Shown: positions 43,250-53,879, counted from the first letter of the stretch. The stretch is 64,000 bases of DNA from Arthrobacter sp. ok362 (GCF_900102785.1 NZ_FNGC01000015.1:62001-126000); one strand, 5' to 3'. Numbers and translations: made by a program. The notes: generated by a model from the sequence alone, not told the origin.

Positions 43250-44158
43250 CTAGCCCGCGTTGATCTTCAGCGAGGTAATCATGCGCTTCGCATTCAGGTA
43301 CTCCGGGGTCTGCATGTAGGCCCGCGCTGCGTCCAACGAGGGGAACGTCTTGGCTCCCTTGCGCATGGGGTCGTCCTCTTTGCTCCCAACGTTGACCTGG
43401 AAAGCGTCGGCGAAGGAGAACAGCGGCCACTCGGGCGGGCCGGTGACTACGTTGTAGAACATGCAGGTGGTGCCGTTCTGCCCGGCCGGAGTATCGGTTA
43501 GTCCGAAGGACGCTGTGACACGGTCCGATTCCTGGAGTGCCCGGAAGGCAAACCTCGGCGTGACAGAGCCCTTCGCGGGCTGGTGCGGAAGATCCACTTC
43601 GACCGAATCAAGCACTGTGTAGGGAACGTCGCCCTGGCACGCGCCGCCGAGTCCACCGGACGGGCCGACGTGCAGGGACGCCACCACCACGGCGGCCTCG
43701 TTCGCAACGTCAACAGCGATCCCCTCGTAACCAGGAGCACCGGCTGCTGCCTCGGAGACACGCCAGGCGGCCGGGTAGTCGAAACTGACCTTCGAATCGG
43801 CGCTGGTGAAGGTCCGCCAGGCCCCGGCAGAAGGTGCCGGGGTTGCCGGATCGGACGTTGCGGACGACGACGGCGACACGGACGGCGACACGGACGCCGA
43901 CGTCGCAACGATCGGCGACGGCGTCGCCGTGAGGGCGTCGGACGCTGTCGGTGCAATCACTGCGGCCGTCGAGGCTACCGCGGGGGTCCTGTCAACGGAG
44001 CCCATGTTTCCGGCCACGGCAACGCCACCGGCGACGGCCGCCACGGCGAGGGCAACGACGGCGGCCGCCCACGGCCAGCGCCGGCGTGCCCCGGTGTCCT
44101 TGGACGGCTCGTCGTCCCAAGGATCCCCGCCCGGAAGGTCGCTATTGTTTGAGTCCAT
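43250..44158 (-). CDS. Membrane-anchored protein with PsbP-like extracytoplasmic domain, paralogue 1
   Basis: 302 residues. A short cytoplasmic start (about 30 residues, acidic then RRR) precedes one transmembrane helix (about 31-50), a Ser/Thr/Pro/Ala linker (about 60-112) and a globular domain of about 190 residues (WRTFTSADSKVSFDYPAAWRVSE ... CMFYNVVTGPPEWPLFSFADAFQVN ... ARAYMQTPEYLNAKRMI). It is a clear paralogue of the protein at 45316, with near-identical ends (KRMITSLKINAG). The SFDYPAAW start resembles PsbP/Mog1-type folds (tentative). No sigma factor is next to this copy. Confidence 0.8.
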   Translation of the reverse strand: MDSNNSDLPGGDPWDDEPSKDTGARRRWPWAAAVVALAVAAVAGGVAVAGNMGSVDRTPAVASTAAVIAPTASDALTATPSPIVATSASVSPSVSPSSSATSDPATPAPSAGAWRTFTSADSKVSFDYPAAWRVSEAAAGAPGYEGIAVDVANEAAVVVASLHVGPSGGLGGACQGDVPYTVLDSVEVDLPHQPAKGSVTPRFAFRALQESDRVTASFGLTDTPAGQNGTTCMFYNVVTGPPEWPLFSFADAFQVNVGSKEDDPMRKGAKTFPSLDAARAYMQTPEYLNAKRMITSLKINAG

Positions 44159-44317
44159 GCCTTGCCCCCAAAATGGCCCGTATGCCGCTCGCAGGTGTGC
44201 GATGGAAGTGCGTGGATCGCCGCGGCGCGATGTTCGAACCCTAGGCTACCGGCCAGGCCGCGGCATTCCCGGCAACACGATTTCGAGTCGCGGAAATCTG
44301 CGGCGCGGAAGCCCTGC

Positions 44318-44806
44318 TCACCTCCGCGTGGAGGGATACCGGACCGACGCAACGGTCTCGTTGTCCTCGTTGAGGACCACGACGACGTCGATCGTTCCGC
44401 CTGCCAGCGCCGGGGGCAGCCAGTGCGCCGCATCCTGCCACATCCGCTCCAGCGGCAACGACGCGGAGTCGAACCACTCGGGCGTGATTTCCGGGCTCTC
44501 GGTGGGTTCGCCGTCCCACCGCCGGGTGGTGAAGAGCCGGCACGACATGTTCCACTCGGGCCGGGCGGGAAAGATGAACTCGACGACGCCGGCGTGGGCC
44601 AGGTCCTCTTGGAGCACCGCGATGCCGGCTTCTTCCCAGACCTCGCGGACCACGGCCTCGGCGTCGCTCTCCCCCGGCTCCACGTGGCCGCCGATGCCCA
44701 CGATCTTGCCGATGCCGAAACCGGTTCTTTTCAGGCCCAGCAGGACCTCGGTTCCGGTCTCCGCGTCACGGAGCGGGAAGCAGAGAGTGACTGGCGTGAG
44801 CTTCAT
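44318..44806 (-). CDS. NUDIX hydrolase (8-oxo-dGTP diphosphatase type), intact copy
   Basis: 162 residues. The Nudix box GGHVEPGESDAEAVVREVWEEAGI is complete (read as GGHVEPGES, then REVWEEAGI, near 39-61). It begins MKLTPVTLCFPLRDAETGT and ends with a WFDSASLPLERMW segment. MutT-type enzymes sanitise oxidised nucleotides. Two more copies of the gene, one frameshifted and one an 86-bp scrap, lie within 3 kb. Confidence 0.9.
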   Translation of the reverse strand: MKLTPVTLCFPLRDAETGTEVLLGLKRTGFGIGKIVGIGGHVEPGESDAEAVVREVWEEAGIAVLQEDLAHAGVVEFIFPARPEWNMSCRLFTTRRWDGEPTESPEITPEWFDSASLPLERMWQDAAHWLPPALAGGTIDVVVVLNEDNETVASVRYPSTRR

Positions 44807-45150
44807 GTGCTCAACCCTATAGCGGCCGCAGGCTACCGATGCTATCCGGCTGCCGGGCCATCGCCTACAAGCTGTGGCCGCAGGTCGACTGGAATCCCCT
44901 TGTCCGCGAATTCCTTGTCCATGGCCTGCTGCGGCGTGAGTCGCTGGCCATTTTGCGAGACATCATTGTTCAGCGCGTGGAACTTCCAACTGAATACGCT
45001 GGACCATTCCTGCCGGAAGTCGCAGAGGAAACGCCCGTTCTGCAGTTTGCCAATCTGATACCACGCATTGCCACCGTCGAGCTGGAGCGCCCTTACACGG
45101 GCCAGCAAGCAGGAACCGGCACGCGGTGTCGGAACCGGCGGACTTTGTCC
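44807..45150. other. Non-coding or degenerate stretch
   Basis: 344 bases between the intact NUDIX gene and the 24-bp repeat. A minus-strand frame (44842-45177) reads LDGGNAWYQIGKLQNGRF and FRQEWSSVFSWKFHALNN, which looks like genuine protein sequence. Its only start lies at the repeat junction and it has no RBS, so I read it as the truncated 3' end of a lost gene. Confidence 0.5.
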
Positions 45151-45177
45151 TAGCCCAGGGCGCGCGGGTGCGCGCAC
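44842..45177 (-). pseudogene. Possible truncated 3' remnant of an unknown gene
   Basis: A frame of up to 111 residues. The part from about residue 23 (LLARVRALQLDGGNAWYQIG onward, ending DLRPQLVGDGPAAG) has protein-like composition. The first about 20 residues are translated from the xerD-tail repeat and flanking bases. There is no Shine-Dalgarno site. A real small protein is the alternative. Confidence 0.35.
45151..45174 (+). repeat. 24-bp direct repeat, displaced copy of the xerD 3' end
   Basis: Identical over 24 bases to 47448-47471, which is the stop codon and last codons of xerD. It starts tagcccagggcgcg and ends gggtgcgcg. Similarity stops abruptly on both sides. Same orientation as the xerD copy. 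Confidence 0.9.
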
Positions 45178-45263
45178 CTGCCAGCGTCGGGGGCAGCCAG
45201 TACGCCGCCTCCTGCCACATCCGCTCCAGCGGCAACGACGCGGAGTCGAACCACTCGGGCGTG
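45178..45263 (-). pseudogene. 86-bp fragment of a NUDIX hydrolase gene
   Basis: 83 of 86 bases match 44401-44486 inside the intact NUDIX gene. It encodes TPEWFDSASLPLERMWQEAA and a few more residues without the rest of the gene. It starts four bases after the xerD-tail repeat, so it marks a recombination scar. Confidence 0.9.
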
Positions 45264-45315
45264 CCGGTCACCTTCAGGTGCCCGGCACGCCGTCGTTCGG
45301 CCTGCCGGAGTTGCG

Positions 45316-46308
<993 letters not shown>

Positions 46309-46309
46309 C

Positions 46310-46819
46310 TCAGGCACCCATCTTCTGTGTCATCGTTTCAGCATTGACCGGCATTTGCTTCCGAAAGGCGGCCCGGGCCCGGTGCAGCCGGACCTTGGCG
46401 GCGGACTCGCTGCACCGCAGCACCCCCGAGATTTCCGCGATACTCAATTCATCCCAGTAGGCGAGTTGGAGAATATCCCGGTCCTTCTCCCGCAATCTCG
46501 CCAGGGCGTCCTGGACCGCCACGTTGTCCGGGCCATCGCCCAACCGCACCTCCGCAACGGAACGCAGCTTGTCCTGCAGCGCCTCCTGCCGATCGCGGCT
46601 CCGGTACGCGTTCCCGACCAGGTTGCGGGCCACCGTCAGCAGCCACGCGGTGTCCGTCCGCGGCGCGTCGCCCCACTTCTGCCACACCACCCGGAAAACA
46701 TCCGCCGCGAGTTCCTCCGCCACCTCGGCCGATTCCACCCGCCGCCGCACAAACTTGTAGACCCGTGGATAGCTGTCCTTATGAATGGCGATAAACGCCA
46801 GTTCGCGCTCAGAAAGCAC
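46310..46819 (-). CDS. ECF-family RNA polymerase sigma factor
   Basis: 169 residues. Region 2 at about 12-80 (YPRVYKFVRRRVESAEVAEE, LAADVFRVVWQKW, TAWLLTVARNLVGNAYR) and region 4 at about 105-155 (LREKDRDILQLAYWDELSIA, EISGVLRCSESAAKVRLHRA) are complete. Its stop adjoins the membrane-anchored protein gene. The pair is likely a surface-signal responsive switch. Target promoters not identified. Confidence 0.92.
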   Translation of the reverse strand: MLSERELAFIAIHKDSYPRVYKFVRRRVESAEVAEELAADVFRVVWQKWGDAPRTDTAWLLTVARNLVGNAYRSRDRQEALQDKLRSVAEVRLGDGPDNVAVQDALARLREKDRDILQLAYWDELSIAEISGVLRCSESAAKVRLHRARAAFRKQMPVNAETMTQKMGA

Positions 46820-46888
46820 GCATCCCCCAAATATAAGTAGTGTCCAAACTGCTGGATAACTGTTTAGTTTCCGGCCGACGCCCCGGGG

Positions 46889-47378
46889 TTACACGTCCCG
46901 CAAAGAATGCCCCGCGGAGGCCACGGTCTCGTTGTCGTCGTTCAGAGTCATGACGGCCTCCACAGTGCCCTCCCCCAGGGCCAGCGGCAGCCAGTGTCCG
47001 GCATCTTGCCACATGCGCTCCAGCGGCAGGGAAGTGATCTGGAACCATTCCGGGATGATTTCCTGGCTTTCGACCGGGTCGCCGGTCCAGCGCCGCGCGG
47101 TGAACAGGCTTGTGGACATGTTCCATTCCGGCCGGGCCGGAAAGACGAATTCAATCCGTCCGGCAACGCGGAGATCGTGCTCCCCGACGACGATTCCGGC
47201 TTCCTCGAAGACTTCGCGGCAGGCTGCCTCCGCGTCGGACTCCCCCGGCTCCACGTGGCCGCCGAGCGCCAACGATCTTTCCGACGCCGAACCCGGTTTT
47301 CTTCGTGCCGAGCAGGACCTGTGTCTCGGCGGCTCCGTCGCGGAGCAGGAAGCACAGAGTCACAGCTGTCGAGTTCAT
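46889..47378 (-). pseudogene. NUDIX hydrolase, frameshifted copy
   Basis: Two minus-strand frames together make a full homologue of the protein at 44318. One (47378 down to about 47268) gives MNSTAVTLCFLLRDGAAETQ to GFGVGKIV. The other (from about 47266 to 46889) continues with LGGHVEPGESDAEAACREVF to the end. The shift comes from one extra base inside ggcgctcggcgg, just before the Nudix box. The catalytic box is thereby disconnected from the N-terminus. A base-calling error in a GC-rich run would restore it. Confidence 0.85.
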
Positions 47379-47446
47379 GGATCCACCCTAGCGCCCGGCT
47401 CCCCGGGGCCCGGCGGTGCACCGCCGCAGGTCGTCCGAGTGGGCGC

Positions 47447-48496
47447 TTAGCCCAGGGCGCGCGGGTGCGCGGCGGCGTAGATCTCCCGCAGCGTATCGGC
47501 CGTCACCTGGGTGTAGACCTGCGTGGTGGTTACCGAGGCGTGTCCCAGCAGTTCCTGGACCACTCGGACATCGGCACCGCCCTCAAGCAGGTGGGTGGCG
47601 AAGGAGTGCCGCAGGGTGTGCGGTGAAACGTCTTTGGTGATGTTGGCCCTGTCCGCCGCCGTTTTCAAAATGGTCCAGGCGCTTTGCCGGCTGATCCTGC
47701 CGCCGCGGGCGTTGAGGAACAAGGCAGGGGTGCCCTTGCCCTTGGCGGCCAGCAGGGGCCGGCCGCGGACGAGGTAGGCGTCGAGGGCGCGTGCCCCGTA
47801 GGATCCGAGCGGGACGAGGCGTTCCTTGGAGCCCTTGCCGAACAGCCTCACGATCGCCGGCCCGTCGCCTTCGCCGGCTTGTTCGGGCGTCTGCAGGGAG
47901 ATGTCGTCGACGTCCAGGCCCACGGCTTCGCTGATGCGGGCACCGGTGGAATAGAGGAACTCGAGCAGCGCGCGGTCGCGCAAACCGGTGGCCGTATCCG
48001 TACCGGCCGCCTCGAGGATCCGGGTGACCTCGTCGACGCTGATGGCCTTGGGCAGCCGTTTGCCGGGCATGGGCGGGTGAACGTCGCTGGCGGGGTCGGT
48101 GGGCGTGACGCCTTCGAGTGCCCAGAACTTGTGGAGTCCGCGCACGGCCACTACGGTCCGGGCCGCCGAGCGGATTCCCAGGGCGGAGCCGCCGTCGGAC
48201 CCGTCGGAGAGCGCCTGGACGAAGCCGGTGACGTCGTGCCGGGTGATCTCGGCGGGGCGTTCCCGGCCTGTGTGCGCGAGGTGCCTGGCGTAGCGGGCCA
48301 GGTCCCGCCGGTAGGCGGAGAGAGTGTTGGCCGCGAGCCCCCGTTCCACCCCCATGTGCTGCAAGTAGTCAGTTATTGCGCGGTCTATCGCTGTGAGTGG
48401 CCGGGTGGGCGGGCGTTCGGGAACGGCTGCCTCCGCCGGCGCGGGGGCCGGCGGTTGCGCAGGGGCCGGGGGCTCGGCAATCAGCGCATCGGTCAT
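47447..48496 (-). CDS. xerD: Site-specific tyrosine recombinase XerD
   Basis: 349 residues. A Pro/Ala-rich N-terminal extension (about 1-32) precedes the SAM-like core-binding domain and the catalytic domain with Arg in STGARISEA, Lys in GKGSKER, HxxR in SPHTLRHSFATHLL, His in LLGHASVTTTQ and nucleophile Tyr in QVYTQV. With XerC it resolves chromosome dimers at dif. Its ATG overlaps the preceding NUDIX stop. It is the last gene of the operon starting at 58052. Confidence 0.94.
   Translation of the reverse strand: MTDALIAEPPAPAQPPAPAPAEAAVPERPPTRPLTAIDRAITDYLQHMGVERGLAANTLSAYRRDLARYARHLAHTGRERPAEITRHDVTGFVQALSDGSDGGSALGIRSAARTVVAVRGLHKFWALEGVTPTDPASDVHPPMPGKRLPKAISVDEVTRILEAAGTDTATGLRDRALLEFLYSTGARISEAVGLDVDDISLQTPEQAGEGDGPAIVRLFGKGSKERLVPLGSYGARALDAYLVRGRPLLAAKGKGTPALFLNARGGRISRQSAWTILKTAADRANITKDVSPHTLRHSFATHLLEGGADVRVVQELLGHASVTTTQVYTQVTADTLREIYAAAHPRALG
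47448..47471 (+). repeat. 24-bp direct repeat, native copy at the xerD 3' end
   Basis: The last codons and stop of xerD. Identical to 45151-45174, 2.3 kb away in the same orientation. The two copies bracket the NUDIX scrap, the membrane protein, the sigma factor and the frameshifted NUDIX gene. Confidence 0.9.
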
Positions 48497-49158
48497 CGGC
48501 GCTGGCTGGGATGGGCGGGCCAGGGCGCGTCGGCCGGGCGGAGGCTTTCGAAGTTGTCGGCGCGGGCGGCGGCAGCGGCCAGCACTCCGACGACGGCTGA
48601 CGGGTTGTGCAGGCGGCCGTCAAGCACCGCCCGCACGGCCTCGTCCAGCGGGGTCCAGTGCAGTTCGATTTCGGCTTCTTCGTCGGTGCGCACGTGCCGC
48701 TCGTGTCCCGGCACCTCGCTCAGGCCGCGAGCCAGGTAGATGCGGATGGCTTCGCTGGAGGATCCCGGGGAGTTGAAGAAGTCCGCCAGCACGTTCCAGC
48801 GGTCCGCTAGGAGGTCCGCTTCCTCCGCCAGTTCGCGGGCGGCGCCGATGACGAAGTCCTCCCCTTCGACGTCCAGCAGCCCTGCGGGGATCTCCCAGAG
48901 GTCCATGCCGACGGGGTGCCGGTACTGCCGGAGCAGCAGCACGTCGCCGGCGTCGTTCATGGGGAGAATGGCCACGGCGCCGGGATGGTCGATGTAGTCC
49001 CGGACCAGGGTGTCGCCGTCGTCGTTGAGCTGGAAACTGTCGCTGACGACGTCCCAGATCCGGCCTTCGTAAACCTTCCGGGAAGACAAAAGACGGCGCG
49101 GGCTCGGCTCATCCGAAACCTGCCGTGCAGCATTGGGGGTCTCAGACATACCGGGCAT
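48493..49158 (-). CDS. ADP-ribose pyrophosphatase (NUDIX), Rv1700-like
   Basis: 221 residues. The Nudix box region is GLLDVEGEDFVIGAARELAE EADL (near 95-120), preceded by VLLLRQYRHPVGMDLWEIPA, which is the ADP-ribose pyrophosphatase substrate signature. It hydrolyses ADP-ribose to AMP and ribose 5-phosphate. It lies between pyrG and xerD as in other actinobacteria. An ATG at 49149 is an alternative start. Confidence 0.9.
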   Translation of the reverse strand: MPGMSETPNAARQVSDEPSPRRLLSSRKVYEGRIWDVVSDSFQLNDDGDTLVRDYIDHPGAVAILPMNDAGDVLLLRQYRHPVGMDLWEIPAGLLDVEGEDFVIGAARELAEEADLLADRWNVLADFFNSPGSSSEAIRIYLARGLSEVPGHERHVRTDEEAEIELHWTPLDEAVRAVLDGRLHNPSAVVGVLAAAAARADNFESLRPADAPWPAHPSQRR

Positions 49159-49185
49159 CGCGCCGTCCTTTGATTCAGTTGGAAA

Positions 49186-50979
49186 TTACTTGGACACTGC
49201 TGCCGACGAGGGCTTGGGTGCAGCAGCCGGGGCATCGGCCTTTGCGCTGGCGCTGGTACTTGCAGTGGGCCCGGCGTCGGCGGCCCGCTGGTGCCCAAGG
49301 GCAGCCTCGATCAGTCCCGCGAACAGCGGGTGCGGGCGCGTGGGCCGCGAGCTGAGCTCGGGGTGCGCCTGCGTGGCCACGTAGTACGGGTGGACTTCGC
49401 GGGGAAGTTCCACGAACTCGACCAGCTTGCCATCGGGCGACGTTCCAGAGAACGACAGGCCCTTGGCGGCAATCTGATCGCGGTACTTGTTGTTGACCTC
49501 GTAGCGGTGGCGGTGCCGTTCGCTGACCTTCGTGGCGCCGTAGGTCTCCGCGACGACGGAGCCTGCGTCCAGCTTGGCTTCGTACAGGCCCAGGCGCATG
49601 GTGCCGCCGAGGTCGCCCTTGCCCTCAACAAATTCGAGCTGCTCCTCCATCGTGGCGATGACGGGGTACTTGGAGTCCGGCTCGAATTCGGACGAGGACG
49701 CGCCTTCCAGACCGACCACGTTGCGGGCGTACTCGATCACCATGCACTGCAGGCCCAGGCACAGGCCCAGGACCGGGAGCTTGGTTTCGCGGGCGTACTT
49801 CAGGGCGCCGAGTTTGCCTTCGAGGCCGCGGATGCCGAAGCCGCCCGGAACGCAGATGGCGTCGACGCCGGCCAGGGACTGCACGGCGCCCTCGCGGGTT
49901 TCGCATTCGTCCGAGGGGACCCAGCGGATCTTGACCTTGGTGTCGTTGGCGAAGCCACCGGCACGCAGGGCCTCCGTGACGGACAGGTACGCGTCCGGCA
50001 GGTCGATGTACTTACCCACGAGCGCGATCTCAACTTCGTGCTTCGGGTTGTGGACGGCGTCAAGCAGCTTGTCCCAGCTGGTCCAGTCCACATCCTTGAA
50101 CGGCAGGTCCAGGGCGCGGACGATGTACGAATCCAGGCCCTGGGAGTGCAGGGTCTTCGGGATGTCGTAGATGCTCGGTGCGTCCGGGCAGCCGATCACG
50201 GCGTCGATGTCGACGTCGCACATGCGGCCGATCTTGTCGCGCATCGGCTGCGGGACGTCGCGGTCCGAACGGATCACGATTGCCTCCGGCTGGATGCCGA
50301 TGGAGCGCAACGCGGCAACGGAGTGCTGCGTCGGCTTGGTCTTCAGCTCCTGCGACGGGCCGATGTACGGCACCAGGGATACGTGGAGGAAGAAGACATT
50401 TCCGCGGCCGATGTCCTGGCGGACTTGGCGGGCGGATTCCAGGAACGGCTGGGACTCGATGTCGCCCACCGTGCCGCCGATTTCGGTGATGATGACATCC
50501 GGGGCGTTCTTGCCTTCGGAAGGAAGCCGCATGCGCCGCTTGATCTCATCGGTGATGTGCGGAATGACCTGGACGGTGTCGCCAAGGTATTCGCCCCGGC
50601 GTTCCTTGGCGATGACGGTCGAGTAGACCTGGCCGGTTGTGACGTTGGCCGATCCTTCGAGGTTTTCATCGAGGAAGCGCTCATAGTGGCCGATGTCCAG
50701 GTCCGTTTCGGCGCCGTCGTCAGTGACGAAGACTTCGCCGTGCTGGAAGGGGTTCATCGTGCCCGGATCCACGTTCAGATAAGGATCGAGCTTTTGCATT
50801 GTTACAGACAGACCGCGTGCCCGCAGGAGGTGGCCGAGGCTCGAAGCCGTCAGTCCCTTACCGAGCGAGGACGCTACACCACCGGTGACGAAGATGTGTT
50901 TGGTCGTCTTGGACGAGCCCGGAAACCGGGAATTTACACGAGAGTTTGATCGCTGCACCACGGGGTTTGAGCTTATCAT
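49186..50979 (-). CDS. pyrG: CTP synthase
   Basis: 597 residues from ATG at 50979 (MISSNPVVQRSNSRVNSRFP). Longer readings overlap recN. The synthetase domain starts KHIFVTGGVASSLGKGLTAS near 27, GPFQ-type MNPFQHGEVFVTDDGAETDL lies near 85, and the class I glutaminase domain has PGGFGIRG, nucleophile Cys in LGLCLGLQ and the His/Glu pair near AHPELSSRP. The tail after about 555 is Ala-rich and variable. It converts UTP to CTP with glutamine and ATP. Confidence 0.96.
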   Translation of the reverse strand: MISSNPVVQRSNSRVNSRFPGSSKTTKHIFVTGGVASSLGKGLTASSLGHLLRARGLSVTMQKLDPYLNVDPGTMNPFQHGEVFVTDDGAETDLDIGHYERFLDENLEGSANVTTGQVYSTVIAKERRGEYLGDTVQVIPHITDEIKRRMRLPSEGKNAPDVIITEIGGTVGDIESQPFLESARQVRQDIGRGNVFFLHVSLVPYIGPSQELKTKPTQHSVAALRSIGIQPEAIVIRSDRDVPQPMRDKIGRMCDVDIDAVIGCPDAPSIYDIPKTLHSQGLDSYIVRALDLPFKDVDWTSWDKLLDAVHNPKHEVEIALVGKYIDLPDAYLSVTEALRAGGFANDTKVKIRWVPSDECETREGAVQSLAGVDAICVPGGFGIRGLEGKLGALKYARETKLPVLGLCLGLQCMVIEYARNVVGLEGASSSEFEPDSKYPVIATMEEQLEFVEGKGDLGGTMRLGLYEAKLDAGSVVAETYGATKVSERHRHRYEVNNKYRDQIAAKGLSFSGTSPDGKLVEFVELPREVHPYYVATQAHPELSSRPTRPHPLFAGLIEAALGHQRAADAGPTASTSASAKADAPAAAPKPSSAAVSK

Positions 50980-51079
50980 CAATTCGGCCTTCCACGGGCT
51001 CCTTGGCGGGATCCCGATGTAATTGTTGTCCTGGCAGCGGTCCCTGCGGGAATCCTTGCGGAGGTCCCTGCCGGCCCGC

Positions 51080-52816
51080 TCAGGTTTGCGGCAGGAGTTT
51101 GGCGTCTTCCAGCAGCTCCTGGGCATGGGCCTGGGCTGATTCCGAGTCCTCCTGGCCGGCCAGCATGCGGGCCAGCTCGCGGACGCGTTCGGCCTCGTCC
51201 AGCAGCTGCACGTCGCTCGAGGTGAATCCCGTGGCGGTGGCCCCGTCAGCGCCCCGTACGGAGGTCTTGGTGACCCTGATGTGCTGGTTCGCGAAGGCGG
51301 CCACCTGCGGCAGGTGGGTCACCACGAGGACCTGGACGTGCTGGGCCAGCATCGCCAGCCGGCGCCCGATCTCGACGGCGGCACGGCCGCCCACGCCGGC
51401 GTCCACCTCGTCGAAGACGAACGTCGGGACGGGATCGACGGCGGCCAGCACCACCTCGATGGCGAGCATGACTCGGGAGAGTTCGCCGCCCGAGGCGCCC
51501 TTGCCCAGCGGCCGGGCCGGCGCGCCGGAGTGCGGCTGCAACAGGAACGAGATCTCATCGGCCCCAAACGGTCCCAGCTGGCCTGCTGACTCCACGTTGA
51601 TGACCAGGGTGGCATCGGCCATGGCCAGCGCGGTCAGCTCTGCACTGACCCGTGCGGAGAGGTCCTTGGCGGCCTTCGTGCGAGCCTTGCTGATCGTGGC
51701 GGCCATCTTCCGCAGCTCGGCTTCGGCCCGGGCCACCTCGGCGTCCAGCGATTCGATCCGGGTGGAGTCGTCCTGCAGTTCCTCGTGCCGGGCCCGGGCG
51801 GCCTCGGCCCAGACCAGGACTTCGTCGATGCTCGGCGCGTACTTGCGGACGAGCTTGGCCAGCGCGGCCCGGCGGTCCTCGATCTCGGCGAGCCGTTCCG
51901 GGCCCTCCGTGTCAAGGGCGGCCTGGTAGCTGGCGAGCTCCGCGGCGATGTCGTTGAGCAGGAAGCCGACCTCGGCCAGGCGCGCCGCGGCTGACCCGAG
52001 CTCCTCATCGTGTTCGGCAACGTGCTCCAAGGTGCGCTTGGCCGCGTCCACCAGAGTGGTGGCGTCGGCTTCTTCGCCGAAGTCCTCGGCGATGAGCGCC
52101 TGGTGGGCGGTGCTGGCCGCGATCCGCAGTTCCTCAACGTTGGCCAGTTTCACGGCCTCTGCCTTCAGGGCATCGTCCTCCCCCGGCTGCGGGTCCACGG
52201 AGTCGATCTCGGCCAGGGCAACCTGCAGGGACTCGGCCTCGCGGAGGCGTTCACGGGCGGCACTGCGCAAGGAGTCCAGCTCCCCCTGGCTGGCATGCCA
52301 GTGGGCATAGAGGTCCTGGTAGGCGGCAAGCCTGCCCGCAAGGCTCTCGCCTGCGAATTTGTCCAGGGCGCCGCGTTGGGCCACCGGGCTCTTGAGCCGA
52401 ATCTGGTCCGACTGCCCGTGCACCACCACGAGGGTTTCGCCAATTTCGGCCAGCACCCCGACCGGCGCGGCGCGTCCGCCCAGGTACGCACGGCTGCGGC
52501 CGTCGGCACCCACGCTGCGGGCAAGCAGCAGTTCCACACCGCCGTCGAACTCCTCAACCTCCGCGCCGGCCTCGCGGGACCGCGCGACGGCGGCGTGCCC
52601 GGCGTCGAGCTTCAGCACGGCCTCCGCCGAGGCGCTCTTCGCACCGCTGCGGACGGCGCCGGCGTCGGACCTGGCACCGAGGAGCAGGCCGACGGCGGTG
52701 ACCACCATGGTCTTGCCGGCACCGGTTTCACCGGTCACCACGCTGAGGCCCGGGCCCAGCGGCAGGATGGCGTCGGTGATGACGCCGAGGTCGCGGATAC
52801 GCAGTTCTTCAAGCAT
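51080..52816 (-). CDS. recN: DNA repair protein RecN
   Basis: 578 residues, SMC-like. Walker A GETGAGKTM is near 30, a central coiled coil (about 170-370), ABC signature LSRVMLAIEVVLA near 445 and Walker B TFVFDEVDAGVGG near 470. It acts at double-strand breaks. It starts three bases after nadK. The 100-base gap to pyrG is the only sizeable gap in this part of the operon. Confidence 0.95.
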   Translation of the reverse strand: MLEELRIRDLGVITDAILPLGPGLSVVTGETGAGKTMVVTAVGLLLGARSDAGAVRSGAKSASAEAVLKLDAGHAAVARSREAGAEVEEFDGGVELLLARSVGADGRSRAYLGGRAAPVGVLAEIGETLVVVHGQSDQIRLKSPVAQRGALDKFAGESLAGRLAAYQDLYAHWHASQGELDSLRSAARERLREAESLQVALAEIDSVDPQPGEDDALKAEAVKLANVEELRIAASTAHQALIAEDFGEEADATTLVDAAKRTLEHVAEHDEELGSAAARLAEVGFLLNDIAAELASYQAALDTEGPERLAEIEDRRAALAKLVRKYAPSIDEVLVWAEAARARHEELQDDSTRIESLDAEVARAEAELRKMAATISKARTKAAKDLSARVSAELTALAMADATLVINVESAGQLGPFGADEISFLLQPHSGAPARPLGKGASGGELSRVMLAIEVVLAAVDPVPTFVFDEVDAGVGGRAAVEIGRRLAMLAQHVQVLVVTHLPQVAAFANQHIRVTKTSVRGADGATATGFTSSDVQLLDEAERVRELARMLAGQEDSESAQAHAQELLEDAKLLPQT

Positions 52817-52819
52817 GGT

Positions 52820-53857
52820 TCACTTCTCGGTTGAGGGATCTGGCGAGGGATCGGGTGCGTCACCGGGGTCCGTGTGGCGCGGCGAGGGCAGCGGCGGCAT
52901 GGGACGGGGCGTGCGGATTATCGGGATGGGTCCGGTGTGGATCGCCCCGGCCTGCGGCATGGGCCCGCGCCAGCCCTGGATTGGAAGCTGGAATTTGCGC
53001 ACCAACCTGCCGGAGAAAGGGGTCCGGTGCGTCCTGGCCAGCCGCACGGGCGTCGCGGAGCGGGTCACTTCGATGCGCGCGCCGGGCGGCAGATCCACCG
53101 AGCGGCGGCCGTCGCACCAGAGGACGCCCGGGGCGTCGGTCCGGTTCAGGATCTCCACCGCGAGCCTGGACCGGGGCGAGACCACGAGCGGCTTCGCGAA
53201 GAGGGCATGGGCACTGATCGGCACGATCAGGAGAGCCTCGACCTCGGGCCACACCACAGGACCGCCGGCGGAAAACGCGTAGGCCGTGGAGCCTGTGGGC
53301 GTGGCCAGGACCACACCATCGCAACCAAATGAAGTCAGGGGGCGTTCGTCGACTTCCGTGACCACCTCCAGCATCCGTTCCCGGTTGCCTTTCTCGATCG
53401 CGGCCTCGTTAAGGGCCCACGTGTGCCAGATCTTCTGCCCGCGGACCCAGACCTGGACGTCGATCGTCATGCGCTCCTCCACCGTGTAGTCACGGCTGGC
53501 GATCCACTCGACGGTCTGGGCGAGGTCGGCCCGCTCACTCTCGGCCAGGAACCCCACGTGGCCGAGGTTCACTCCGAGCAGCGGCACGTCGACTTCGCGG
53601 ACGAGCTCGGCAGCGCGGAGGATGGTGCCGTCCCCGCCCAGCACCATGACGAGTTCTACCTCGGGCAGCTTCACGTGGTCGTGAAGGACCTCGACGGGGT
53701 GGTCGAGCCGGCCGAAGAAGCGGACCATGTCCCCGAGCTCGTTCTCCTGCAGCACGGGGACCAGCCCGGATTCATGCAGCAGGGCGCAGGCTTCCCAGGC
53801 AGCCTTGAGGGACTCCTCGCGCCCTGTGTGGGCCAGGATGAGGACACGCCTGCTCAT
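52820..53857 (-). CDS. nadK: NAD kinase
   Basis: 345 residues from ATG at 53857. The GGDGTILRAAELV motif near 73 and the TPTGSTAYAFSAGGPVV substrate loop near 195 are diagnostic. NAD kinase makes NADP from NAD and ATP or polyphosphate. A Pro-rich extension of about 45 residues follows the catalytic domain. In the tlyA-nadK-recN order typical of actinobacteria. Confidence 0.95.
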   Translation of the reverse strand: MSRRVLILAHTGREESLKAAWEACALLHESGLVPVLQENELGDMVRFFGRLDHPVEVLHDHVKLPEVELVMVLGGDGTILRAAELVREVDVPLLGVNLGHVGFLAESERADLAQTVEWIASRDYTVEERMTIDVQVWVRGQKIWHTWALNEAAIEKGNRERMLEVVTEVDERPLTSFGCDGVVLATPTGSTAYAFSAGGPVVWPEVEALLIVPISAHALFAKPLVVSPRSRLAVEILNRTDAPGVLWCDGRRSVDLPPGARIEVTRSATPVRLARTHRTPFSGRLVRKFQLPIQGWRGPMPQAGAIHTGPIPIIRTPRPMPPLPSPRHTDPGDAPDPSPDPSTEK

Positions 53858-53879
53858 CGGGTTCCGCCTTCTGGTGGTA